Below are positions 7,953 to 16,602 of a stretch of 64,000 bases of DNA, one piece after another (positions within the stretch are counted from its first letter, which is position 1; each line of letters starts with the position of its first letter). The DNA is from Bacilli bacterium. Lineage in GTDB: Bacteria > Bacillota_I > Bacilli_A > RF39 > UBA660. The notes below the pieces were generated by a model. It saw nothing but the letters and a program-made list of their open reading frames with translations. It did not search any database and was not told where the DNA came from. The stretch covers positions 1 to 64,000 of the forward strand of contig JAFXZC010000010.1 of NCBI GenBank assembly GCA_017541445.1, written 5' to 3'. The translations under genes were made by a program, and so were the position numbers.

Positions 7953-8354
7953 ATGAAAAAAGTATTCGTTTTTATTTTTGCATTATTTTTGTGTTTTGGT
8001 TGTATAAATTTTGTTAAAGCAAATGCTTTAGAACCTGATTATATATATAAATTAGATGATGTCGAAGAAGAATGTGATTCTTTATTTGGTAGTGTTGATG
8101 ATGAAGATTCTACTGCACATTTTTTAGATGAATTATTTGGAATCTTTAAGTGGATGGCTCCTTTATTATGTTTAGCTTTCTCAATTGTTGAGTTTGTTAA
8201 AGCTGCAGCTAGTCAAGATAAAGAGGCTTTAAGTAAAGCTGGAGTAAAAACTGCTAAACGTGTTGCTTTAGCTTTGATATTATTTTTTATTCCAACATTA
8301 ATTAATTTTTTATTCCCTCTTTTGGGTTGGTATAGTACTTGTGGTATTGGTTAG
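7953..8354 (+). CDS. VirB2/T4SS pilin-like protein with signal peptide, copy 2
   Basis: A 133-residue protein. The ATG at 7953 is chosen over a GTG at 7941 because the ribosome site GAGGTGG overlaps the GTG and lies 8 bases before the ATG. It begins with a signal peptide (MKKVFVFIFALFLCFGC, then AxA at residues 24-26), has an acidic ectodomain to about residue 65, and two membrane helices near 70-90 and 108-128. The loop between them (VKAAASQDKEALSKAGVK) and LILFFIPTLIN match copy 1. T4SS pilins of the VirB2/TrbC class have this order: cleaved signal, then a two-helix hairpin. Thirteen bases later the VirB6-like gene starts. Confidence 0.75.
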   Translation: MKKVFVFIFALFLCFGCINFVKANALEPDYIYKLDDVEEECDSLFGSVDDEDSTAHFLDELFGIFKWMAPLLCLAFSIVEFVKAAASQDKEALSKAGVKTAKRVALALILFFIPTLINFLFPLLGWYSTCGIG

Positions 8355-8366
8355 GAGTGAATTAAT

Positions 8367-11105
8367 GTGAATTTATTATTGATAAGAGAAGCAATTGGTG
8401 AAGCTTTTTATGGTGTTTTGTTATTATTAGATGGAGCTATTTATTCTTTTATAGCAAGTTCTTATAGAATTTTTATGGCTGTTGCTAGTGCTCGTATATT
8501 ATCATCAGATGCTTATACAGATATTGCTAATAAGATATATGTAATTATTGGCGTAGTAATGCTTTTCGTTCTTGCATATGCAATTTTAAAAGCGATTATT
8601 GATCCTGATCAAATGACAAAGGGTAAGTTAAGTGCACCAACAATTTTAAAAAAGATAGTTATTGCAGTTTTAGGTTTGGCTTTAACTCCTGTATTTTTTA
8701 ATCTTATGTATCAAGGTCAAGCTTTGTTTATGGAAAAAGATGTTATTACAAAGTTGTTCTTTAGAACTGGTAATGACTCTGTAAGTGTAGGTACTGTTCA
8801 AGATGGAAATGGTAATTCTGTTTCAGTTGGTACTGTTAAATATAATGAACAAATTAAAAACGTTGGAGGAGCTTTAACAGCTGCCTCTGTTTGGCAAGCT
8901 TTCTTCTATCCTGATGGAGAGGATCCTAAAAAAATAGAAGCTGATGCTGGTGAATTGTATGTTAAATCTGCTGTTACTGGTGTACTTGCTGTTGCAACAG
9001 GTACTTTAGCAGCAGTCGGTGCTGCTAATGGATGGAATCCGGTTGGTTGGGTATGTTTAGGAATAGCTGCTATTGGTTTTGCTATTACTGCTATTTCTTC
9101 GCATAATAATGCTGACACAATAAGTCAGTATACTGATAAAAAAATAACTTTAGAGGATGCTTATGGAATAGCTTCTTCAAATGGTAACTTTTATATTTTC
9201 TGTGCTTTTGTTCAAGAAGTAATAAAAGGTAAAATTCATTATACTTATATTATTTCATCAATAGCTGGATGTTTTGTATTATATGTATTTATTTCATTTA
9301 GTATTGATATGGGATTTAGGGCAGCTAAATTAGCTTATTATCAAATAATAGCGCCTATACCGTTAATATTATCTGTATTACCAGAATTTAGTGAGAATTT
9401 TAATAATTATATTAAAGATGTTATTAGAACATTTGTTGAAGTATTTATTCGAATATCGGTTGTTTATATTTGTATTTATATTATATGTCACTTGACCGAT
9501 TTGTTCTCGACAACAGAGAAATTGTGGGGGAATCAAGACTTATCAACAACTGAAACAGTACTTGCTTTAGCTGCATTAATTTTAGGTTTAGTTGCATTTG
9601 CTAAAACAGCACCAAATTTAATTGGCGAAGTATTTGGTATGAAATCTGGTTCAATGAAACTTGGTATAAGAGAAAAACTTGCTAATGGTGGTTTATTTAC
9701 AGCTGGTTCTATTGTTGGTAGCCAAATTTCAGGTTTAACAAACTCAGCTGCAAATATGGCAAGATCTGATAGATTTAAAGATACTAATAGTTTTACACGT
9801 AGGGCTGCTATGTTAGCTGGAGCTGGTATGAGAGGATTCGCAAGAGGATCTTTTGATTCGACTTATAATAGACTTAAAGAAGGAAAACCAGTTGGTAGTT
9901 TACGTGAAGCAATAGATAAATCTGCTCGTGCTGGTGAACGTGCTGGAGATAAAGAAACAAGATATAATCATGGTATTTCTGCACAAGGTGCAGCTGCTGA
10001 AAAAGTACGTGAAGCACGTGAAGAATTACGTCGTGCAAGAGCTACAGGTACAGCTGCTGAAATTGCTGCTGCTGAAGCAAAACTTGATGAAGCAAGGAAG
10101 AATGCACGTACTACAAATTATGAAACAGATCCATTCCATGATAGATTGGAAAGTGCAAGAAGATATTTTGTTGGTACTGCAGATTTGAAGAGTGATGAAC
10201 AATTATTAGGTGCTTATTCTTCTGGTTCTAAAACAAAGGATACTACAAGAGATTCAGTTGCAACTGGATTCAAAGCACAAGCTGCTGAAATTCGACAAAT
10301 GGATACAGAAATTGAGAATATGACTTTAGATAAAATGTCAGATTCTGATAAAGCGAGATATATGAGACATAAAAATCCTGGTACAACTTATGCAAATGAT
10401 GCAGCAGCTGCTGCAGCATTTAATGGTATGGCTGATGATGAACAACGTGAAGGATTGAATTTCAGAATTGCAGAATTACAAGCTCGTCGTAAGAAGATGA
10501 ACGATGTTATGGAAACTGCTGAAGACTTTGCTTGGGTTGATAAGTTAGCCAAAGGTGATGAAAAGGCCATGAAGGCAGCCAACTCAATGTTAGAGCAAAG
10601 TTACATATGGAAACAAAATGCTTCTCAATCATTTGAGTATATGACTAAGGTTTGGGATCAAGATGCAGCTGGACACTGGGGGCTTCATGATAGAAGAGTT
10701 ACAACTACAGTTGGTGAGTTTGTTAAAGATTTCATGGGTACTGAAGCACTAGAAGGTAGATTAAATGAAACTCAAATGGCTGCAGCACTTGCTGCTAAGG
10801 ATAAAGTATTCTTAACTAGAGACGTTGGTGGAGTAAAACATATTGTGGAAGTAACTAAAAATGCTGCTGGTGGCTATGATTATATTGATAGAGAAGATGG
10901 CCATCAAAATGGTACAACAGGTCATTGGACAGAAGCTCAATATACAGAACAAGCTAGAACTGGTCAAGCTGTTGAAAACGTTTCTGCTTCTAATATAATT
11001 TCTAATGCATTTAGACGTAGTCATGTTAGACTATCTAATTACATCAACCAAACTAAGCAAAGACAACGTCAAGCTAGTGGTGGAGGCGGCGGTGGCCGTA
11101 AATAA
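8367..11105 (+). CDS. VirB6/TrbL-like polytopic channel protein with long C-terminal tail
   Basis: A 912-residue protein, GTG start with AGGAG nine bases upstream. The first ~430 residues hold seven or eight hydrophobic segments (for example near 70-90, 98-115, 210-245, 300-325 and 355-385), as in VirB6/TrbL-type inner-membrane channel proteins. The second half is soluble, Ala/Arg/Glu-rich and predicted largely helical (for instance AREELRRARATGTAAEIAA), ending in a basic Gly-rich tail. It probably sits in the cytoplasm and binds substrates or ATPases. The N-terminus contains IREAIGEAFYG, which echoes the KEA(T/I)G start of the Tad pilins upstream. Position between VirB2 and VirB3/VirB4-like genes supports the assignment. 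Confidence 0.85.
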   Translation: MNLLLIREAIGEAFYGVLLLLDGAIYSFIASSYRIFMAVASARILSSDAYTDIANKIYVIIGVVMLFVLAYAILKAIIDPDQMTKGKLSAPTILKKIVIAVLGLALTPVFFNLMYQGQALFMEKDVITKLFFRTGNDSVSVGTVQDGNGNSVSVGTVKYNEQIKNVGGALTAASVWQAFFYPDGEDPKKIEADAGELYVKSAVTGVLAVATGTLAAVGAANGWNPVGWVCLGIAAIGFAITAISSHNNADTISQYTDKKITLEDAYGIASSNGNFYIFCAFVQEVIKGKIHYTYIISSIAGCFVLYVFISFSIDMGFRAAKLAYYQIIAPIPLILSVLPEFSENFNNYIKDVIRTFVEVFIRISVVYICIYIICHLTDLFSTTEKLWGNQDLSTTETVLALAALILGLVAFAKTAPNLIGEVFGMKSGSMKLGIREKLANGGLFTAGSIVGSQISGLTNSAANMARSDRFKDTNSFTRRAAMLAGAGMRGFARGSFDSTYNRLKEGKPVGSLREAIDKSARAGERAGDKETRYNHGISAQGAAAEKVREAREELRRARATGTAAEIAAAEAKLDEARKNARTTNYETDPFHDRLESARRYFVGTADLKSDEQLLGAYSSGSKTKDTTRDSVATGFKAQAAEIRQMDTEIENMTLDKMSDSDKARYMRHKNPGTTYANDAAAAAAFNGMADDEQREGLNFRIAELQARRKKMNDVMETAEDFAWVDKLAKGDEKAMKAANSMLEQSYIWKQNASQSFEYMTKVWDQDAAGHWGLHDRRVTTTVGEFVKDFMGTEALEGRLNETQMAAALAAKDKVFLTRDVGGVKHIVEVTKNAAGGYDYIDREDGHQNGTTGHWTEAQYTEQARTGQAVENVSASNIISNAFRRSHVRLSNYINQTKQRQRQASGGGGGGRK

Positions 11106-11131
11106 TACTGAAGGAAAGGAATGTGTGATAC

Positions 11132-11476
11132 ATGAATACAAATTATTTAATTCCTGCAAACTCAAAAAAATCTCAATTGATTTTGAGTTTGTTTACACCA
11201 TCTGATTTGATAATTTTGTTAATAGGAATTGTTACTTCAGTTGTTTTGTTATTATTATATAAAGAAAATAATTTATTTGTATTAATTGGTCTTGCTAGTC
11301 CAGCTTTAATAGCTGTCTTTCTAGTTTTACCAATACCAAATTATCATAATGTTATGACGTTAATTGGTAATGTCTATAAATTTTATACAAATAGAAGAAA
11401 ATATGTGTGGAAAGGTTGGTGTGCATGTTATGGCGATAATAGAGAAAGCGAACAGCGCGGCATCTCAAGATTCTAA
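11132..11476 (+). CDS. VirB3/PrgI-like T4SS membrane protein
   Basis: A 114-residue protein with an N-terminal soluble strand followed by two closely spaced hydrophobic segments (about residues 26-45 and 49-70) and a basic C-terminal stretch. This is the PrgI/VirB3 layout, and PrgI-type genes normally sit directly before virB4, as here. The start is preceded by GAAAGGAATG. Its last ~15 codons overlap the start of the next gene (ATG at 11430), in another frame, so the two are translationally linked. The call rests on size, hydrophobic pattern and gene order. Confidence 0.75.
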   Translation: MNTNYLIPANSKKSQLILSLFTPSDLIILLIGIVTSVVLLLLYKENNLFVLIGLASPALIAVFLVLPIPNYHNVMTLIGNVYKFYTNRRKYVWKGWCACYGDNRESEQRGISRF

Positions 11477-12026
11477 TGCAAGTACTAGTGCAAAATATGC
11501 TGAAGATTGGGTACCTATTAAAAACATAATGAATGGTATGATTCAACTAGATAATGGCTATTATGTTACAGGTATTAAAGTATCTCCAAAGAATATTTTT
11601 ATACTAGATAATGATGAAAGAGAAGGTGTATTATTCAATTTACAGAATTTTTATAATATGATTGATTTTGAATTCTGGTTGATTGTTGCAGATAGACCTG
11701 TTGATATTAATTTATATCTTTCTCAATTACAACTTTTATATCAAAAAACAGCTGATGGTGCTATTAGAAAATTAATTGTTCAAGATATTAATAAAGCTAA
11801 TGCATTTATGAGTGCTGAATATAATGTTGTTGATACTGAATATTTTATAATTTTTAAAGAAAAGAGATTAGAAATTGTTCAAAAGAGAATTCATAATTTG
11901 ATAGCTAGTTTAGCTAATGCAAGCATTAATTCTACTCAGGTTTCAAATGCCGATTTAAGAATGATATTAGATAACTTCTTAAATGGTGGAATGACAACTA
12001 CATTTGGGACGGTGATGACAGGATGA
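11430..12026 (+). CDS. VirB4 N-terminal half (separate ORF)
   Basis: A 198-residue protein. The ATG at 11430 (MAIIEKANS) is preferred over upstream codons because AAAGGTTGG lies 10 bases before it and upstream codons lie in the PrgI-like gene. The content (WVPIKNIMNGMI, then YYVTGIKVSPKN and an FYNMIDFEFWLIVADRPVD stretch) matches the N-terminal, non-catalytic domain of TraE/VirB4-type ATPases. It has no Walker motifs. It ends in TGA overlapping the ATG of the next ORF (ATGA). The split is clean, with both ends using normal signals, so I interpret it as a two-subunit VirB4 rather than a frameshift. Confidence 0.75.
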   Translation: MAIIEKANSAASQDSNASTSAKYAEDWVPIKNIMNGMIQLDNGYYVTGIKVSPKNIFILDNDEREGVLFNLQNFYNMIDFEFWLIVADRPVDINLYLSQLQLLYQKTADGAIRKLIVQDINKANAFMSAEYNVVDTEYFIIFKEKRLEIVQKRIHNLIASLANASINSTQVSNADLRMILDNFLNGGMTTTFGTVMTG

Positions 12027-13807
12027 ATCTTAAAAGTGAAATTGCTCCTAAAGGAATGGAGTTTAAACCTACAGAATTTGTTATTAGTGGAAAAAATGCT
12101 ACTATTTTAACTGTTATTAGTTATCCTAAATATATTAATCCTGGTTTTTTAGCTAATCTTACTAATATATCAGGTGTAAAGATTGTTGCTAAACATATAC
12201 CAATTGAATTCTCAACTATTAGGGATATGTTGAATAAAGAAGTTAGCGATTTAAAGATGAGATATCAAACTGAAAAGGATCAAACTTATCAAGAATCAAT
12301 TAGACAAGATTATGAATCTTTGGAAAACTTTATTTCAATGTTAGCTGCAACACAAGCAAGGATATTTGATTTCCAATTACATGTTATGATTACAGCTAAT
12401 AATCCTGAAGAATTAGAATTGAAGAAAGTTCAAGTAAGAAGTTATGTTGATGCTTTAGGTATGAAAGCTATACCATTAATGTTTGAACAAGAAAAAGTAT
12501 TACGTTCTATAATACCTATATTTCCAAAACCAGATATTGAAAAAAGAATTGGTACTCCAATTCCTTCAATTACAATATCTGCTATGTATCCTTTTGTATT
12601 TGATAGTATAAAAGATCCTGGAGATTCAACACTTCTTGGTGTAGATTTCTCTGGTGGTGTTATATTATTTAATCAATTCTTATTTAAAATAAAGAAAGAA
12701 CATAATAGAAATAATGCTAATATTATTATTTTAGGTACTTCTGGTAGTGGTAAATCTACTGCTGCTAAATTATTAATTAGAAGTCATATTAGAAATGGTT
12801 ATAAAGTTATTTGTATAGATCCTGAAGGTGAACTTGAGGAAATGTGCAAGAATGTTAAAGGTAGTTATCTAGACTTAGGTAAAGGTGGAGAATATGGTAT
12901 GATTAATCCACTTGAAATAGTTGCTGATGCTGATGAAGAAGAATTAGCACAAGGTTTAGGATATACTGTTTTAACAAGAGCATTACAATCTTTAAAAGCA
13001 TTTATGAAATATCTTACTCCAAGTATTGAAGAAGATGTTTTAGCAATGTTTAGTGAAGTTGTACAAGATACTTATAAACGTTATAAAATTGATTTTGATT
13101 CAGATTTTAGTAAATATAAATCAGAAGATTTCCCTACATTCGATGATGTATATGCTACAGTAAAAGGTAGATTATTGTCTATGCCTGATAAGACTCGTGA
13201 AAGAGATATTATGGAAAGACTTGAATTAAAGATTAGACCTTTGGTTAGAGAATTAAGATATTATTTTACTGGTCATACTACATTACAGATTGATAGTGAT
13301 ATTATTGTATTTAATATTAAAGAGTTAATGAATAGTGATGAAAATATTAGAAATGCTTTATTCTTTAATATTTTGAAGTTCGCATGGGGATTAAGTCTTG
13401 ATAAAGAGACTACTACTGTATTATGTGTAGATGAAGCACACGTTTTATTATCTACTAGAAATGAACTTGGTGCTGAATTCTTAGCACAAATGCAAAGACG
13501 TGCTAGAAAATATAATACTGGTACTATAATTATTACTCAACAACCAACAGATTTTGCTGCTCCTAATGTTTTAGTACATGGTAAAGCAATATTTGATAAT
13601 GCTTCTTATTATTTAGTTATGAATTTGAAGAAACAAGCTGTTGAAGATTTAGGTTTATTAATAGATTTAAATGAAAGTGAAATGGATAGTATTAAGTATT
13701 ATAACCAAGGTGAAGCGTTATTTATTTGTGGTAGTAGACGTATGAGAGTTCATGTTGTTTGTACTCAAGAAGAACTTGATTCTTTTGGTACTGGTGGTGG
13801 ATTATAA
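12023..13807 (+). CDS. virB4: VirB4/TraE-type T4SS ATPase, catalytic half
   Basis: A 594-residue cytoplasmic or peripheral ATPase that energises T4SS assembly and substrate transfer. Walker A is LGTSGSGKST at about residues 236-245, Walker B VLCVDEAHVLL near 465-475, followed by AQMQRRARKYNTGTI and ITQQPTDF motifs typical of VirB4. The first ~190 residues are the rest of the VirB4 middle domain, with ATQARIFDFQLHVMI. It starts at an ATGA overlap with the upstream N-terminal half, so the two chains should be made in equal amounts. A hairpin terminator follows the stop. Confidence 0.92.
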   Translation: MNLKSEIAPKGMEFKPTEFVISGKNATILTVISYPKYINPGFLANLTNISGVKIVAKHIPIEFSTIRDMLNKEVSDLKMRYQTEKDQTYQESIRQDYESLENFISMLAATQARIFDFQLHVMITANNPEELELKKVQVRSYVDALGMKAIPLMFEQEKVLRSIIPIFPKPDIEKRIGTPIPSITISAMYPFVFDSIKDPGDSTLLGVDFSGGVILFNQFLFKIKKEHNRNNANIIILGTSGSGKSTAAKLLIRSHIRNGYKVICIDPEGELEEMCKNVKGSYLDLGKGGEYGMINPLEIVADADEEELAQGLGYTVLTRALQSLKAFMKYLTPSIEEDVLAMFSEVVQDTYKRYKIDFDSDFSKYKSEDFPTFDDVYATVKGRLLSMPDKTRERDIMERLELKIRPLVRELRYYFTGHTTLQIDSDIIVFNIKELMNSDENIRNALFFNILKFAWGLSLDKETTTVLCVDEAHVLLSTRNELGAEFLAQMQRRARKYNTGTIIITQQPTDFAAPNVLVHGKAIFDNASYYLVMNLKKQAVEDLGLLIDLNESEMDSIKYYNQGEALFICGSRRMRVHVVCTQEELDSFGTGGGL

Positions 13808-13830
13808 AAAGCACTTATGTGCTTTTTTTT
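13806..13830 (+). terminator. Intrinsic terminator after virB4
   Basis: Stem AAAAAGCAC / GTGCTTTTT with loop TTAT, followed by a run of T. It overlaps the TAA stop of virB4. Confidence 0.85.
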
Positions 13831-13842
13831 ATGTTCTTTTTA

Positions 13843-13851
13843 TGATATACT
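13843..13851 (+). promoter_or_regulatory. Extended -10 promoter TGATATACT
   Basis: TGATATACT lies 12 bases after the virB4 terminator T-tract and 27 bases before the ATG of the wall-hydrolase gene. The usual -35 position is occupied by the T-tract. Confidence 0.6.
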
Positions 13852-13877
13852 TTTTTTGATATGGTGGTGTTCAGTAG

Positions 13878-16601
13878 ATGAATAGTGAAATGAAAAATAT
13901 GGCTTCAAGACTTGGAATTGGATTCCCAGAAGATGCAACTGAACATGAACAATTAGCAGCAATAGCAAATCAAGTTGGTATGCCTGATTATTATTATAAT
14001 TCTTCGGATAATGCTAAATTATATAATACATTATCTGATATGTGTGGAGAAAATGGTATTCCTAGTGATATTGCAGGTACTCCATATGATCCTGCTTTAG
14101 AACCTGATTATTTAAGTGATGAATATCAAAGAGAACATGGTAAACATGGTGATGAAGAAAATCCAGAAGGAGAAGAAAATCCAGAAGGAGAAGAAAAACC
14201 TGATGGAGAAGGAAAAGATGGGGAAGGTAAAGAAGGAGAAGAAAAACCTGATTCAGGTGATGATTCTCCAATTCCTGATACTAATAATCCTGTAGATCCT
14301 AATAATCCTAATCATCCTGGTCAGGAAGGTCCTGGATTTGATCCTAATAATCCAAATGGTGTACCAGGTCAAAATGGTGAACCTGGACAAAATGGTACTC
14401 CTGGTCAGAATGGAGTAAATCCTCCTAATCAAACACAAGATCAAAGAGAAGCTGGTACTCATAATCCTGGTGAACCAGGAAGTAATGGTTATGGAGATGT
14501 AAATCCGAGTCAAGGAGGAACTTCTGGTAGTGATACTACTTCTGGATCAAATGCATCATCTGTTAGTAGTGGTGCTCAACAAAATCAAACTACTACTTCA
14601 AATCATGGTGGTGGTTTACCTTCTGCTCAAAATGGTGGAGATAATGCAAATAAACCTGGTAATGGTGTAAATAGACAAGATGGTAATTCTCCAACTGGTA
14701 GAGGACAAAAACCTAACTCTGGTGGTAATAAAGGTGGTTCAAATGGTTCTGGTGGAAGTTCTGGACCTAAACCTGCTGGTAATGGTTATGGCGCTTTAAT
14801 GAATAGAAATAAAGGATCTTCTTCTGGAAGTGGAGATCCAACTAGTAATGCCAGACGAAATATGAATCATAATAGTAGAGCTAATAGTGGTAATGGTGAC
14901 GGAGGACAGAAAAAAGGTGGAGGCCGTTCAACTACTTCTGCAAAGGGTAGTGAAGGTGCCAAAGGTGGCCTTTTATCTGGGCTAGGTTCTAGACTTAAAA
15001 ACGGTATATCAAAAGGATTAGGCCTTGGTAGAAAAGAAGACCGTGATATAGGTGACGATGGCGGTGGCGGAGGTGCAGGTTCAAAAGCTGCATCTAAAGT
15101 TAAAGATCAAATAAAAAGAGCTATTTTAGCTTATTTAAAAACACATCCTTTTGTTATTTTAATTTTAATTTTAATATTCTTTTTCTTCTTTATTATTTTC
15201 TTTATAATAATTGGAGGAAATGGTAAAAATTCAGGCGGAAATCATAATGCTGGTTTAGAAGGTAAATCATGTAATTATAGTTTAACTGGCGTTTTAACTT
15301 CTGGAACTGTTGATTTAAATAATGTTCAAGTTGAATTAGTTAATTGTGATGCAAAGAAAGATAATTATACTGTTTTAGAAACTATAGATTTTGAGAAATA
15401 TGTTGTTGGTGTTGCTTTAGCAGAAGTAAGTTGGTATAGTGATTATCCTGCATATTTTCAAGCTCAAATAGTTGCAGCTAGAGGTTTTGCTTTAAAGAGA
15501 AATCATTCAATGTGTCCTAGTCATCCAGATGATTGTTTCTATGGATATAATCCAAATACTGGTAAGATCAGATTAAGAGCATGTACTAATGATCAGGTTT
15601 ATTGTGATTATGATAAAACATGTATGAAATATCCTCGTAGTGGTAAACCTACTTTATATGGACCCGAGGCTGAGAAAATGTCTGGTTCTACTGTTTGGAA
15701 AAAACAATTGAGTGAATCAACTAAGTCTGCAATATTAGCTGCTGCTGATGAGGTTAAAGGTAAAGTATTAGTTGATAGTAATGGTGAAGTAGTATTTACA
15801 AATTTTGTTAATACTGATCAAAAACAATGGTTTCAATATGCAAAACAGGGTATGAATTATGAAGAAATTCTTGTAAAACATTATTCAAGTAAAGGTGCTA
15901 GTGGAATGTCTACTTCAGAGTGTACATATGCAGGAGTAGATTATGGTGATTATACATTATCTAGTGAAGGTAAAGGAATATTACATGAACCTTTAGATCA
16001 ATTCTTACAAAGTAAAGGAACTAGCCTTGAAGAATTTAACAAATTAATTGAATCTAATGTTGATAAGAACGGATATGGTACTAGAGCTGGTGTTGTAGCT
16101 GCTGCTGTAACTTTAATTGGAGAACTTGGTGATAAGTATAATGTTAAGGTTCCATATTTCTGGGGCGGTGGCCATGGTGATGGTGTTAATGTAGGTGCTC
16201 AAGCTAAATGGGGTAGTACAAAATGCCATACATATGCTAATGGTCAATCATATAATTATTGTGGTTTAGATTGTTCTGGATTTGTACCATGGGCTATAAA
16301 AAATGGTGGATTTAATAGACAACAAGGTTTAGCAAGTAGTTTCTATAAATCAGATGGTGCTAAGAAGGTTACCTTAAATTCTAATAGTGCTGTATTACAA
16401 CCTGGTGACTTATTAGAATCTAGTCATCATGTTATATTAGTTGTTGGAATTGATGAATCTAAAAAAGAATATATTTGTGCAGAAGCTATGGGTAATGCTT
16501 ATGGTGTAACATTCTCAAGAAGAGCATTTGCTCCATCAGGTTATTGGGGCGTTGATTTAACAGACTATTATAGTAATCAAGCCAATGTAAGGAGTAAGTA
16601 A
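13878..16601 (+). CDS. T4SS-associated SpoIID + NlpC/P60 peptidoglycan hydrolase
   Basis: A 907-residue modular protein. Residues ~1-400 are low-complexity and disordered (EGEENPEGEE repeats, then Gly/Asn/Pro/Ser-rich), residues ~423-447 form one membrane helix (LILILIFFFFFIIFFIII), and the rest is outside. Residues ~495-675 resemble SpoIID/LytB lytic transglycosylases (EKYVVGVALAEVSWY, then AQIVAARGFALKRN). Residues ~739-907 are an NlpC/P60 endopeptidase with catalytic Cys799 (GLDCSGFV) and His850/851 (SSHHVILVVG). T4SS loci of Gram-positives carry a two-domain wall hydrolase to open peptidoglycan for the channel; pairing with SpoIID instead of an SLT domain is unusual. Translation starts after GGTGGTG at moderate spacing. 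The lipoprotein gene follows after one base. Confidence 0.9.
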   Translation: MNSEMKNMASRLGIGFPEDATEHEQLAAIANQVGMPDYYYNSSDNAKLYNTLSDMCGENGIPSDIAGTPYDPALEPDYLSDEYQREHGKHGDEENPEGEENPEGEEKPDGEGKDGEGKEGEEKPDSGDDSPIPDTNNPVDPNNPNHPGQEGPGFDPNNPNGVPGQNGEPGQNGTPGQNGVNPPNQTQDQREAGTHNPGEPGSNGYGDVNPSQGGTSGSDTTSGSNASSVSSGAQQNQTTTSNHGGGLPSAQNGGDNANKPGNGVNRQDGNSPTGRGQKPNSGGNKGGSNGSGGSSGPKPAGNGYGALMNRNKGSSSGSGDPTSNARRNMNHNSRANSGNGDGGQKKGGGRSTTSAKGSEGAKGGLLSGLGSRLKNGISKGLGLGRKEDRDIGDDGGGGGAGSKAASKVKDQIKRAILAYLKTHPFVILILILIFFFFFIIFFIIIGGNGKNSGGNHNAGLEGKSCNYSLTGVLTSGTVDLNNVQVELVNCDAKKDNYTVLETIDFEKYVVGVALAEVSWYSDYPAYFQAQIVAARGFALKRNHSMCPSHPDDCFYGYNPNTGKIRLRACTNDQVYCDYDKTCMKYPRSGKPTLYGPEAEKMSGSTVWKKQLSESTKSAILAAADEVKGKVLVDSNGEVVFTNFVNTDQKQWFQYAKQGMNYEEILVKHYSSKGASGMSTSECTYAGVDYGDYTLSSEGKGILHEPLDQFLQSKGTSLEEFNKLIESNVDKNGYGTRAGVVAAAVTLIGELGDKYNVKVPYFWGGGHGDGVNVGAQAKWGSTKCHTYANGQSYNYCGLDCSGFVPWAIKNGGFNRQQGLASSFYKSDGAKKVTLNSNSAVLQPGDLLESSHHVILVVGIDESKKEYICAEAMGNAYGVTFSRRAFAPSGYWGVDLTDYYSNQANVRSK

Positions 16602-16602
16602 T

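Noticed and set aside
11005..11205. Plus-strand ORF across the VirB6/VirB3-like junction
   Set aside because: Overlaps both real genes in another frame and has no ribosome site.
12023..12026. TGA read as tryptophan (mycoplasma code)
   Set aside because: TGA ends several genes at sensible positions (5740, 12026, 36997, 60214) and all clear Trp codons are TGG.
11430..13807. VirB4 as a broken pseudogene
   Set aside because: Both halves are complete, with a clean ATGA coupling and intact Walker motifs; a functional split is more likely.
14062..14513. Minus-strand ORFs opposite the disordered N-terminus of the wall hydrolase
   Set aside because: Low-complexity shadow; the plus-strand frame continues into clear SpoIID and NlpC/P60 domains.
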